From: Ophioceras dolichostomum
Lineage: Eukaryota > Ascomycota > Sordariomycetes > Magnaporthales > Ophioceraceae
NCBI GenBank assembly: GCA_003049485.1
Contig: PYST01000012.1
Location: forward strand, 4,682 to 68,681
Reading direction: 5' to 3'
Length of the DNA: 64,000 bases
In this document: positions 34,272 to 44,794 of the stretch, in pieces
How positions within the stretch are numbered: the first letter of the stretch is position 1
Layout: the number at the start of each line of letters is the position of its first letter
Translations under genes and position numbers: made by a program
Notes under the pieces: generated by a model
What the model saw: the letters and a program-made list of their open reading frames with translations, nothing else
What the model was told of the DNA's origin: nothing
The model's database searches: none

Positions 34272-34976
34272 GCGGACGAGCGGGCGAGGGAGCGAGGGAG
34301 CTGTTTCCTTACTTCGTCTTGTATTAATCCCCCCTGCCTCGTGGTGGTGCTTCGTGCGATGTTGTTGTTGGTATTGTATCATATCATGTCTCAAAGATCA
34401 AAAGCAAGGGTTGGACTATTCTCCGGCATCTCCTATATCTAAGGTGGGTAGGTAGGCACCTGCGACTTGCCTCCCTACCTACCTACCCATTATGTATCTA
34501 CGTTGGTCGTGTTTCAACCTTGGACACTTTATTTTGTATTAGAACCTGTGAATATAGCCCGAGTCCTTAGAGATTTGAACCCATGAGACACATCTTTCTC
34601 CTATTCGTCAGCCTGGGAACGTTCAAAAGTTCTCATATTAGTATTAATCAGTAGGTACCTAGGTAGGTATCTCCCAAGTCAAAGACCCCTCAGTTCAACA
34701 GACTGTATCCTACCTACCATGCCTACACCGTATGCCATTAGTATGTTTTCTCTGTGTTTGTTCCTCGCACTCGCATCGAGAGACTCCCCCATCAGTGTCC
34801 GGCTACCTGCAACCTCTATTATTGACACAGAACGATCCTCCCAAAAATTACCTGCTTACCCATGCAAACATGCTCCCAGCTCCCCGTCAGTCCGATTCCG
34901 ACGACAAAGGCAGAAGGTGGCTGCTATCAATACCGTAATATCATCCCATTCCATTCCCAAACACAGAATCGCTCAT
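34272..34976. other. Convergent 3' region mL38 / RhoGAP with TAGGTA-rich hairpin
   Basis: No gene. Perfect 12-bp inverted arms (34445-34456 and 34478-34489; TGGGTAGGTAGG type) enclose a 21-nt loop about 175 bp after the mL38 stop. Further TAGGTACCTAGGTAGG and CCTACCTACC motifs occur at 34650-34670 and 34709-34718. It may mark the mL38 3' end. Confidence 0.45.
34445..34489. repeat. 12-bp inverted repeat (hairpin)
   Basis: The two arms are exact reverse complements of one another and built from GTAG/CTAC units. The loop is 21 nt. Confidence 0.75.
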
Positions 34977-37900
34977 TCATTCTTGTCCCAATCCCGACAC
35001 ACTGCTGCTGCTCTCCCTCCTTCGGAGCCGTAGCACAGTCTCGGTACTTCTGATCGACCCTGAGTCGTCGCCGTCGCCATCGTGCTGGTCACCCTCCTCC
35101 GTTGCCGCCCTGTTAAGCGTAGTAAATTTAGGGGTCCCCCAGGCGCCCTCGAGTTCTGAGTCATCATCGCCGTTTTCAGCCCCTCCTTTTTCGTACCAGC
35201 CAGTTGCGCCATCAATCCCGCGGAGCGCATCCCCCAGCCTGGGGTGGCCCTGCTCCTCCTCCTGCCCCTGATCCTTGGTATACATGGACGTGCTCGTGTG
35301 TGCTTCATGGAGTTCACGATGCGCCCCTTTCATGACCGTGACGGTACTGGCCTTCGCTGCCGTGAGTCTCGGCGGCCTTGCTCCTCCTTTTCCTCCTCCT
35401 GTTGTTCCGGCGTCACGCGCCAGCACTCGGTCCTCCTCCCCATCCCCGCCCGACTGCTCCTGCTCCTGCTGTGGCTGCTGCTGCTGCTGCGGCAAGGGTT
35501 GGTGGTCGGCACCGCTACTCCCACCCCCGCGCAAGCCTCTCGACCTGCCCGTGGACCGCTCATACACCCCAAGACGTCTCTCAGCCGTCTCTGCGCGATC
35601 GCGCCACATCTCCGCGTCGCGCCTTGCGAGCCGCAGCTGCTCGCTCAGCGTGCCCAATCCCAAGCCCAAGCCCAAGCCGCCGACTGCCACGTCCGCATGA
35701 TGCTCGTCCCGCACCGCCATCGTGGCCGCCAGTTCCGCCTTCAGCCGTCTGCAGTTTTCCGTCTTGAGAGCCAGCTGGCGCTGCAGCGCGCGGTTCTGCG
35801 CGTGAAGCAGGCACGTGGCCGGGCTCTGGGCTCGGGACCGAGGCGAGCCCGACCTCGACCTCGACCTCGAGCGCGAGCGCGAGCGGCGGAGGCACTCTGT
35901 CTCGCCTGGGATGGACGGCTGCATGTTGGTGTCTGCCCAAGGCGGCGCCGCCCTTGAGCGCAGTTGCTGTTGGGGATGCTGGGGACTGGATGGGCTGCTG
36001 CGGGGTTTAGTCGAGACGGGAGGGGAATGGGCGAAGGGCATGCGGTGGGAAGTCCTGTCTGGATCTGGTTGGTGAGATGTAACTGTCACCGCGCCGACGC
36101 TGGGAGGGCTCGGTCCTAGCTTGTAGTCCTGATTCACTCGGGGGAGCTCTTTTCGCGTTATGGCTTTCTGCCGGACGGTGCTGTATCCTGGAGGAAATTC
36201 CCCCACGCCCGCACGTGGTGAGATCCGAAGGGCGTTCGGCAGGGCAACAGCAACCTTCTGGGTGGTCCGAAGGGAGTCATTGCTCGCTGTGCCGTCCCCT
36301 AGACCGCGCCACAGTGGCGGCTCCTCTACGGTAGGTATGGAGCCTTCGCGTCCAGATCTGTCTCCGGCCCCATCCCTATTAAGTCTGGGACCAGCTCTTG
36401 TTGTTGACGCTGCCACCACTGTAGGTGACTGAGCGCGATCCACTTCCATAGACTTGCTTGATCTCTGAGATCGCCTGCTAGGAGGCGTTGGATTCCGAAC
36501 GTACTCAGACAGCGTTGATCCGCCACCGCTGGGTGCAGATGGAAGAGATGCCTTGAGCAGGTCGGCTGCCGTCCTCGGCCTCCCCGATATTCCACCCTCC
36601 TTCGCCGCGCTATCGAACATTGCTGCCATTGCTTTCACATTCCCGCCACTAACGGAGACCTTGGACCTTACTGGTCTTGTGCTCATGTCCACGGGGTATT
36701 GGGGTGTCTCTGGTAACTGCTTCTCTCCGTTCGCCGGTACAGTCGGTTGCGGCGCTGTGGCATGTCGGCTCTGATTATAGGGTCCACTGGGAATCCTGTT
36801 TGAAAGGCCATCGATCTTGTGGCCTCGCCATTGTTCTCTTAGCTGCAGCCCTGATGTCTTCTCTCGCGGCGCAGGTGGTGCTCCGATGGCCAGCTCCGCT
36901 CCTGGGCCGAGGGCGGTCCTGTGTGGCCGGGCCAGAACACCATTGCTCGGGTGCCTCCTCCGACCATTGATCATGGCATCAGGACGCGTTGGCGATCCAC
37001 GTTCCCTCAAGGCGGCAACGTCTTCGTAACCGCATGACGCCGGGCTCACGGGTTGATGATGCACAAGTCCATCATTTTTGCCGGTGATTGGCACATGAAC
37101 ACCCTTAGTGTGGGGTGTCTGACCCAGTCCTCGTCTAGGAGGAGGGGCCAAGCCTTTCGGGGACTCCTCATAGGCTCTCTCGCGTTCGATCATGGATGCT
37201 GGTATTACCTCGTCCGGGTGTCCTTCTGGAGCATGCTGTGCTGTGGATATGAAGATCTGTGGCCGGGCGACGTCCGAGATAAGCGAATCACTGGTCGCCT
37301 CGCCCTTGTGAGCCCATCGCACTGTGACGTTGCCCTGTGTCTCGACGGCAACAGGCCTTGCCGTCGCGCAAGCCGACTCGTGTTCATCGCCGGCGGGCCC
37401 GGGAGGCTGGTGTAGGGGGTTCCGACTTAGACCCATGCTGCCGATGCGGACAGCAGAGAGTGTAGACTTCAGGGTTTGGTGCGCCTTAGACAGTATCCGC
37501 TTAGAGGAGCCACTTGTACCGCCCGTCCCCGACGCCGGACGCCCACTGACAAGAGGGGTATTCTCGCTTGGTGACGTCGAGTTCGTGCATTGCTGGGACG
37601 AGGAGCTGGAGGGATCTAGGTTCCTGGAAATTTGCCGGCCATATCCGAGGAGTGGATTTCTGAATGCTCCCGATGAAGTGTGGAACGACATGATCTTTCC
37701 GATCGAGGATGACCGTAGTCCAGAGAAGCCTCTAGTGTCGTTCCTTGCGATACCTTCCGGCATCGGCGCAAAAGCGACGGAACGTCCCCCATCGGGGCTT
37801 GGGCCCCGGGAACTGTTGGTTGAAGGCTTCGCAGAACCATCGACAGGCGTATTCGCTGATGGTGTGGGCACCAGCAGCCCATTTGGACGCCTTGCCTTTG

Positions 37901-39735
37901 AGCGCTGTTTCGTCACCGAGAGACCTGGTGAGGGCGTGTCCAGGTCACTGCTGCGATCGAATCCTCGTTTGTACCCTGATACCTGTTAGTCCTCTCTCCA
38001 AACTAGTTTGTCATCAGGAACGGGGTGCGAGGAACTAACTTTTGAGCATACCGGCTGGGGCTGACCCTCCCGCGCCAGCACTCGGAACTTGGAGGTTCCT
38101 GCTGCCCTGTCGAGGAGCCTGCCCTAGCAGAGACTCTGTTGCTGATAGTCGCAGGGAGCTGGACGAAGGCTGCTCCTTTGGCTGACCTGAATAGCGGCTG
38201 TGCATTACGTCCATGCTCTTGAAATTTCTGACCACCTCCCTCCAATTGGCAATCAGCATCTCTGCGATGGCGTTTGCGACAAGTATCTTGTCGACGGAGA
38301 CGAGGGTCTCCGGACGCGGGTCCGAGTGAGATTTCTTCTTTGCCTTGTGCCTCTCTTTATGCCTCTCTCTTCGGGATACCGGTGGGGTCACAGGAAGCAA
38401 GATTAGGCCAACGTTTGGCGCCGCCATCTTCATGGAGTAGTGATCTATGAGGCTCCCAATCAGTAGCGGCCCAAAGATTATGCCCAGGGCGTGATAACCC
38501 ATCAGGTCGGAGGTAGGAAGGGGACGGCCGCGGTCGTCCTCCCGCGGAGCGGTCTCTGCTGCGCGTCCAATGAGACAGAGGAGCCCAAATACTGCACACA
38601 CAAGATCCCGCTGGAAGTGCGACTCGAGTGTCCCGACGGCGAGGGCGATTAGGCGCGCTCGAAGCTTCGTCTGCTTAGTTCGGTTGGCCTCAGGGTCTCC
38701 GTTGAGCTGGCTATGGATGGCGACTAGGGCGTCGAAGACCGACAAGGACCCGAGGATGCCCCCAGGTAGCCCTGATAGGAACTTCTTGAAGGTCGAGGCA
38801 ACGTCGTGGGCGCCGAACTCGATATGGCCAGGAAGGTTCGGCGCCCGAACAGTGCCGGAAACTGTTCCTCCTCCTTCATGCTCTGCGCAGTAGTAGTCGT
38901 ACAGTCCGTTGACTGCTCGGATAGATCCCGGCACTCGGAACACCCCTCGTGTCTGAGGGCCTTTGAGATGTCAGTGGCGCTGAAACAGACCATATCCGAA
39001 CAGTCTAGGGAAACGAGGCGATGATGAGGGGGGATGCTCCTACCGTGCTGGACCAGGTATTGTACAGTGGCACGCAGGCAAGTTGGTAGAACCAGACATC
39101 CGGGAGTGTAGTCTGCAGGGAGGTACATGATGCTCTTGCCAGACAGGCGAACAAGGTGCTGGAGGTTTTGGTCCTTTCCGTTGCCTCGCTTCGCTTGGTT
39201 CAAGTGAGCGGAAAGATCGCCGATACTCGGGTTGTGGCAAACTGTCTTGGTCGATTTGGCGCTTGCTGATCGACTAGATTCTCGTTGTCGTCGCGAAAAC
39301 CACCTCTTCTTTTCGGGAGGATTCACGGCCACCTACACAAGCAGTGCATCTTAGTAACAAGGGGTCGTTTTGGCGAATGTCTAGGGAGCCGCGACACTTA
39401 CCGTGCACGCCTCGTAGTCTTCTGGGACCAACAGCCGAACGCCATGCTGTAATCGATCGAAAGTGAAAGAGTGTCAATCATACCATCCTACTAAGACAAA
39501 AGGGGGAGAAGGGGTTTGGGCACAGGGGACCAACTTTTCCTGCTAGTCTGTTGTACTCCTCAATGAAATCGTCTCGACTCTCGAACTCGTCACTGTCCGA
39601 AATCAAGCCAATGTCCATGCTCGTAGAGGTCCAAGTGTGACTGCCGGGGTCGTGGCCGGAAGTAGCTGGGAACATGGGAAGGGCGCCGAGCGTCTGCGAC
39701 GGGGGCAGTCCCAGTCGCATCCGCTCTGGCTCCAT
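34977..39735 (-). CDS. Large RhoGAP-domain protein
   Basis: Five exons (39735-39535, 39446-39402, 39332-39044, 38960-38052, 37975-34977) give 1480 aa. It stimulates GTP hydrolysis on a Rho-family GTPase. The RhoGAP domain spans about residues 160-400. The arginine finger is R187 in 'QHGPQTRGVFRVPG'; this spacing is obtained only with the AAAG acceptor at 38961. Further motifs are 'GLLCLIGRAAE' and 'LGIIFGPLLIGSL'. A polybasic insert (RERHKERHKAKKK) sits inside the domain. From residue 480 on, the protein is disordered Ser/Pro-rich sequence, with an RSRSRSRSRSG patch and a C-terminal coiled coil (about 20 heptad-like Leu/Ala positions, 35600-35830). Intron 1 uses a GTTGGT donor. The ATG at 39735 is the first ATG in the open frame; an upstream non-coding exon is possible. 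Confidence 0.87.
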
Positions 39736-41175
39736 CCTATATATCGGAGGCGCAAGCGCGAATTTGTTCACAGAAAGCGAGCTCTGTCTGTTAGAGGGCG
39801 GAAAAGGGGTTTGTTTCTTGGCCCGTATCCGAGATCAAACGACTATATCACGTTGGAGGACGCGTCGAGAGCTGCGAGAGAAAAGACTACCAAGTGAAAG
39901 AGAAAGTCTCTTAAGGGACGATGGGGTTCGTCGTAGCTCGAGAAGGAGGTGAACATAGGTCAGCGCTGGGGAAAGAGATGCGGGCTATGAGAGAAGGCTG
40001 TTGACGCGATCCTTCGCATGGTATCGATAACAGTAGCCGTACAAGGCGTCTTTTGCACCAAGAAGAACAAAATAGGATAGAAAGCAGAAACAAAGTGAAT
40101 AAGGACGAGCAAGTTTCCGGCTGTGGTGGTGCGTGATGGACGTCTAGTGCCTTTCCGGCCTGCCAGGCGCAATTGCATAGGCAGGGATCTGAGCAGAGGG
40201 GCGCAAAGACGTGCGCATGGTGCGCTATACGTCGCGCTTTCCAGTCGCGAGGCAGGCGCAGACCTACAACCAAGCGGGTGTTTTGATCGCGCTTGCCATT
40301 GCTCTCGGTCGCTGGCGACACAAGACCGGGGTGAACAGTGTTTACTGGGCGTCCGGGCTTGGATCAACGGTTGCGTTAACGTAAACGGGCGGATCAAACG
40401 GACAGAGACGGGTGCTCACATAAGTTCATATATCAAAACAAAATTCACCTGTCGTTTCGTGGAGAACAAGTTCCCCATCCCGGGGTCTCACAACAGGGGT
40501 GGAGAGACAAGTCGTAAGAGACTGGCAGACCGATGAAGACACGTACTGGGTGAATTAAACGTGTGCGAATACCTGTTAGGCATCCCATCCCATCCCATCC
40601 CAAATCCTATCCAATCCAAAACCCGTTCGTCCTAGTTCCATCCCATCGCATCCGTGATTCTCCTCTAGTCGTCCTCGAGGCCGGGGGGCAAACAGATGAG
40701 TGACTCTACTCTCCCCCTTTCCACTTCCGGCTACAAAACATCAGGGTATACCACCGCCTGCGAGCGACAAGTTGGACAAACAATGGCCCACTACATGGGC
40801 GCAGCTCTATACCTCGCAAAAGAGTCGGACAACCGACCCTTAACACGGGAGAGAGAGAGAAAAAAATAAAGAGAGAAGCAGGGAAAAAGACAAAGAGACC
40901 CAAAAAGGCGCGGGGCCAAACGGGGAGAAATCAAGAAAAATTAAAAAAAAGGAATAATATGCAAGAAATGTGATAATGTTCCATCCTTAACCACCCTTGG
41001 CCTTGGGACGCCATGAAAATGCGAGTAAAATCCTCCAGAAGTAAGATGGACGCAGCCATGTCGGAGGAGCCAGAACAGTCCTAGGATTAGGCAAGCGCGC
41101 CAACAACTTCGACACACGTCCCCCGAACAAACCCCTCCCGAACAAGCCTCTCCAACCCCCGCTCCCGCCGGCGCC
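39736..41175. promoter_or_regulatory. RhoGAP upstream region and SNF4 trailer
   Basis: No gene was recognised. A pentanucleotide repeat (four ATCCC units, 40582-40601) lies near the middle. About 40850-40960 is A-rich, probably SNF4 3' trailer on the minus strand. Confidence 0.4.
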
Positions 41176-42794
41176 CTACGCCATGTACTCGTCGTCTTCG
41201 TCCTCGCCGTGGACGAGGACGTACTTGAGTATGTCCGAGAGCGAGATGATGCCCACGAGGCGGCTGTCGTCGTCGATGACGATCAGCCGGTGCACGCGCG
41301 ACTTGCGCAGGGTGTCGAAGATGCTGTCGAGGCGGTCGTCCTGGGAGCAGGTGTAGATGCCGGGAAAATCCTCGGAGCGGCGCGAGAGCGCCTCGCCGAC
41401 GGTCGCGGTCAGCTCGTCGTAGATCTCGCCCTTGAGGCAGGGGATGACGTCGACGGCCTCGAACACGTTGAGCACGCGGTTGTCCATGTCGACCACGGGG
41501 ACGGACGAGATGTTGTGCTTCACCATCAGGTGGATCACGTCCAGCACCGTGTGGCTCATGTGCGCCGTCGCCATGTCGGAGTACGTGCCCAGCCCGATCT
41601 CGCGGACCGGCTTCTTGAGCATCACCGTGTAGTTCTCGTTGTTGACGGCGATGAACTTGAGGATCCGGTACTGCGTGATGACGCTAACAACCGTCTCCCG
41701 GCCCGTCTCGTCATCGATGTCGATCAGGGGTATGCGCCTCGCGCGGGTCTGGAGCATTCGACGGCATGCCTCGTAGAGCGGCCGCATGGGGTGGACCGAG
41801 ACGGTCTCCAGGGGCACAACGCCGATCGCCTTCTCGATGTCTGCAGCATGCGCGTGAGTGCACACTCTAGTTAGACTGGACTCGGAGACCCAAGAGTCGT
41901 AAAGGGGGAGCTGAGGAAGAGGATAAGGAGATAAAGGAGGGAGGAGCTTACCCCGCAGACTGCTCAGACGGAATTTGTCCACCTCCTTGAGCCGGTCCGG
42001 GAACTGGCAATAGTATTGGATGACATTTATGTAATCGGTGCTCGTCAGCAGGCCGGCGAATGTCGAGTTGTGCGAGTCCCAGAGAGGAGCGGAGACGATG
42101 CCTGATAGAGGAACGGTCAGCATGTGGCCAGAGCCCGAGTGCTTAGAATAGGGCTGGGTCGGGCTTCACTATTTTGGATGAGGATGTTGAGGCTCTTCTT
42201 GATGAGCAGGTCATTGTCGAGGACGATGAGCCGGAACGAGAGAGGGAGGACATCGTAGCTGGTCCTGACTTTGAGAAACTCGCGAATGCCCCTCTGCGAA
42301 ACAAGCCATCAGTCAGCATCTATTGGTCGCTCGCCATAGACCCGTGGTATGAGGGAATCTCTTTGCGCTTCGCAAGCTCCCACCATGGTTGATGCCCAGC
42401 CCTTGGGCAAGCGCATCGGTGGGAGGGGGGATAAACAACCCCACGCCTTGCTGCCGCCCACCCCACAAAGAGCACCGACGCCGCCGGGAAACCGCGCGAG
42501 GCTTCGGGGATCGTCGATAGGGCGAAAGGTGGGAGGCAAGGGAAAGTGCCGTTTCTTCCTCTCTCGCAATCCGGATCAAACACTTACCAAGCCTTGCATC
42601 TGTTCCCTATCTAAGGGACTCAACGGCTTCGCTTCTGACATTGCGCGGCTGTTGGGTTTCGGACGAAGGTAGGAAGAGGGTGCGACATAAGGGAGCTCGT
42701 GACCAAGCCTAGCGATAACGGCTGGCACCTGAGGAGGGGCTGGACCCCCCTCATTGGTTTTGGCCTTCACCGGAGCTGCAGGGACGTCATCCAT
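41176..42794 (-). CDS. SNF4: AMP-activated/SNF1 kinase gamma subunit Snf4
   Basis: Four exons (42794-42588, 42293-42170, 42101-41952, 41840-41176; phases 0, 1, 1) give 381 aa. It is the regulatory subunit of the SNF1/AMPK complex and senses adenine nucleotides through CBS domains. After a short N-terminal tail (residues 1-55) comes the diagnostic 'DREQMQGLRGIREFLKVRTSYDVLP', then four CBS motifs, with 'IVSAPLWDS', 'RRMLQTRARRIPLIDIDDETGRE', HNISSVPVVD and SRVHRLIVIDDDSRLVGIISLSD-type segments (split here by position). All junctions rebuild the family sequence without gaps. It ends in an acidic GEDEDDEYMA tail. Cytosol/nucleus is inferred from the family. Confidence 0.95.
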
Positions 42795-43643
42795 TAGGTG
42801 CTGGTGGAACACACATCAAGGGCTCCAGGGGGTCCGCTATGGGAACGGTCAGGATGGATGCTGTAGTTGAGAAGAGGAAGGAGAAGAGGGGGGTGGCCGA
42901 GAAGGGGAGGAGGATAGGAGGGCCTAACAGGTAGGGTCACGACAGCATTCCAGAAGGGAATAAAAGCGAGGAAAGATGAAAGTCAGAAATGTTTTTTTTT
43001 GTTGTCTCTTTTCCACCCACCCCTCCTCCTCCAGCTTAATTCGAGATCTGGGTTGGGGCGGGCTGGCGGGTCCAGGGCTGTTGATAAGAGGCAGGCCAAG
43101 AATCACTCAGTGGATTTTGTACCTTGATCGACACTGAAAGCGTGTTGGGCGTCCATCCAAGCCATTCACAGAGTTAACGATCGCAGTGAGTGCAGTGATC
43201 CTCGCATCTTCAATTCCCGAATTGTTTGAGGAAAGCTCTATCTACGTAGTATGCCTGTGGTGGATGAAGACTAAGTCTGGCCTCCTAAGAGACCGTGCTA
43301 AGCGTCCTTCAGCACATACCTCCCGTTAGTAGCATGTCATATCCAACGAACGACCACGCCAGAGATTCTGAACTCCCAGGTCTAGGGTGTTCGGGATGCG
43401 CGTAATAAGATAACGAAAAAAAATGTCACACTGCATACTGTGTATACCTAGGCAGCCTTTTCTTCAAACCTCTATCCTGCGCGTTTCATTACAGCTACCG
43501 CCTGGTTGAAGGTACTTGTAGGTACCTACTTACATATCACAATATCCTATACGATAATGACGAGTTGTAGCGTCACTGAGTATCTGCTATTAGTTTAGAG
43601 ATGGGATGGAAATTCGTACGCATGGTACAGCTTGTGTGAAGTT
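42795..43643. promoter_or_regulatory. SNF4 upstream region
   Basis: No gene. A purine-rich stretch (GA/GGA repeats, 42860-42930) lies just upstream of the SNF4 start and gives a pyrimidine-rich leader on the minus strand. TAGGTACCTA-type motifs occur at about 43445-43455 and 43508-43535. Confidence 0.4.
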
Positions 43644-44106
43644 CTAGGCTCCAACCATCCTCCCCAGCCTCCCCATCTTGGTCATTTGATATCCGATTTC
43701 GAGAAGAGTCACACCTTGGCCAACACTTCGAGGAACAACACCGGCTCTGGCGAGAGCTTGTGCCACGGGACCCGTTTGCGTGGGAGCCCGGGAGCCTCGA
43801 TATGGCCGTGAGGGTGGTGTCGAAGGAAACTTCTGGTGGTTCTGGGATCCAGGTTGCTGACCCTCGACCCTCTCACTTTTTTCCTGTTGGCTCTGCGAGC
43901 TCACAGACTTGGGTGGTCAGAAGTTAATGACAAGACATGTGCGACTGCAACACGATCCTGACGCCACCGGGGGAAAGTACACTGAGTGAGACGTGGACGG
44001 AACCAACGAAGGATTTTTGCGAATCTCTTCCGTACAAAGTATGGCAAAGTGTGATGGGTAGCGCGTATAGCAAAAGAAGGTAGGCCTTCCAGCCGGCCGT
44101 CTCCAT
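43644..44106 (-). CDS. Predicted small membrane protein, unknown function
   Basis: Two exons (44106-44008, 43892-43644; phase 0) would give 115 aa. Exon 1 starts at an ATG in good context and encodes an N-terminal hydrophobic segment (AYLLLLYALPITLCHTLY). Exon 2 encodes a Gln/Ser/Pro-rich linker and a C-terminal part that looks folded (GPVAQALARAGVVPRSVGQG then LLEIGYQMTKMGRLGRMVG). The donor would be GTTGGT, the same form used in the neighbouring RhoGAP gene; a TTAACTTCTGACC branch region and a CGCAG acceptor follow. I do not recognise a family. The model rests on splice signals and composition only; random overlap is possible. Confidence 0.42.
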
Positions 44107-44794
44107 GCTGTGCGAAGGAGAGAAGGAGGCATACAGAATGTAGCAGTAACGATTGTAGCTGCGACGGTTGTGATGGTGGGGGAGTAGAGGATGGCAGGCA
44201 CATCCATGCCATCCACACAGAAATTCTGAAGCATTCAGGTGCCACTGCACCGAGCCAACTGATGGCTGCAACGGAAGCACCACCACAAAAAAGCACCAAA
44301 CAACCAGCAGGTGCCGCTGACCCCGACCCCGTGCACGGACCTTCGTCACCGTCACATCAAAAGGTTGCGGCAACAGCAGGCAGGTGGGTGCAGCTAGAAG
44401 TTGCTCTCCTAATACCTTACCGACCGAGTCCACCAGGCAACTTCCCATCATCAAACAACATGAGCTTCAGTTACTGACCAGGTCGGCCTGCACATCTCTG
44501 CACACTCGGCCCTTTTGCACTCAATCCTCGTCTTTTTTCAGACCCCTCAGAGCTTTTCCTTCTTTTTTTTTTTTTTTTTTTTTTTTTTTCCAGTCTTCGA
44601 CATACTCAGCTGTAGTCGGCGGAGAGCCACGGCCATCGTTTTGCCGCATTTTGGGGCCCAACCTAGCAACGGGTTGGCTGGCTTTGTGGATACCCAAACA
44701 AGCAAAGCTCCTCACGACGTTGCCTCGGGGTCCAACATAGAGAGGCCAAGTCGTGCTCGACGTCATCGTCTCTCGCGCCCAGCGCATTGCAGAG
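44107..44794. promoter_or_regulatory. VAC8 promoter with T27 tract
   Basis: It lies between the small predicted gene (-) and VAC8 (+). An uninterrupted run of 27 T occurs at 44563-44589, about 205 bp before the VAC8 ATG, and may exclude nucleosomes as poly(dA:dT) promoter tracts do. Confidence 0.5.

Noticed and set aside
34560..34620. tRNA-like GGTTCAAATC on the minus strand
   Set aside because: The T-arm stem does not pair and no acceptor or anticodon arm could be folded around it.
40582..40601. ATCCC tandem as a possible telomeric or satellite array
   Set aside because: Only four units; a simple microsatellite without wider repetition.
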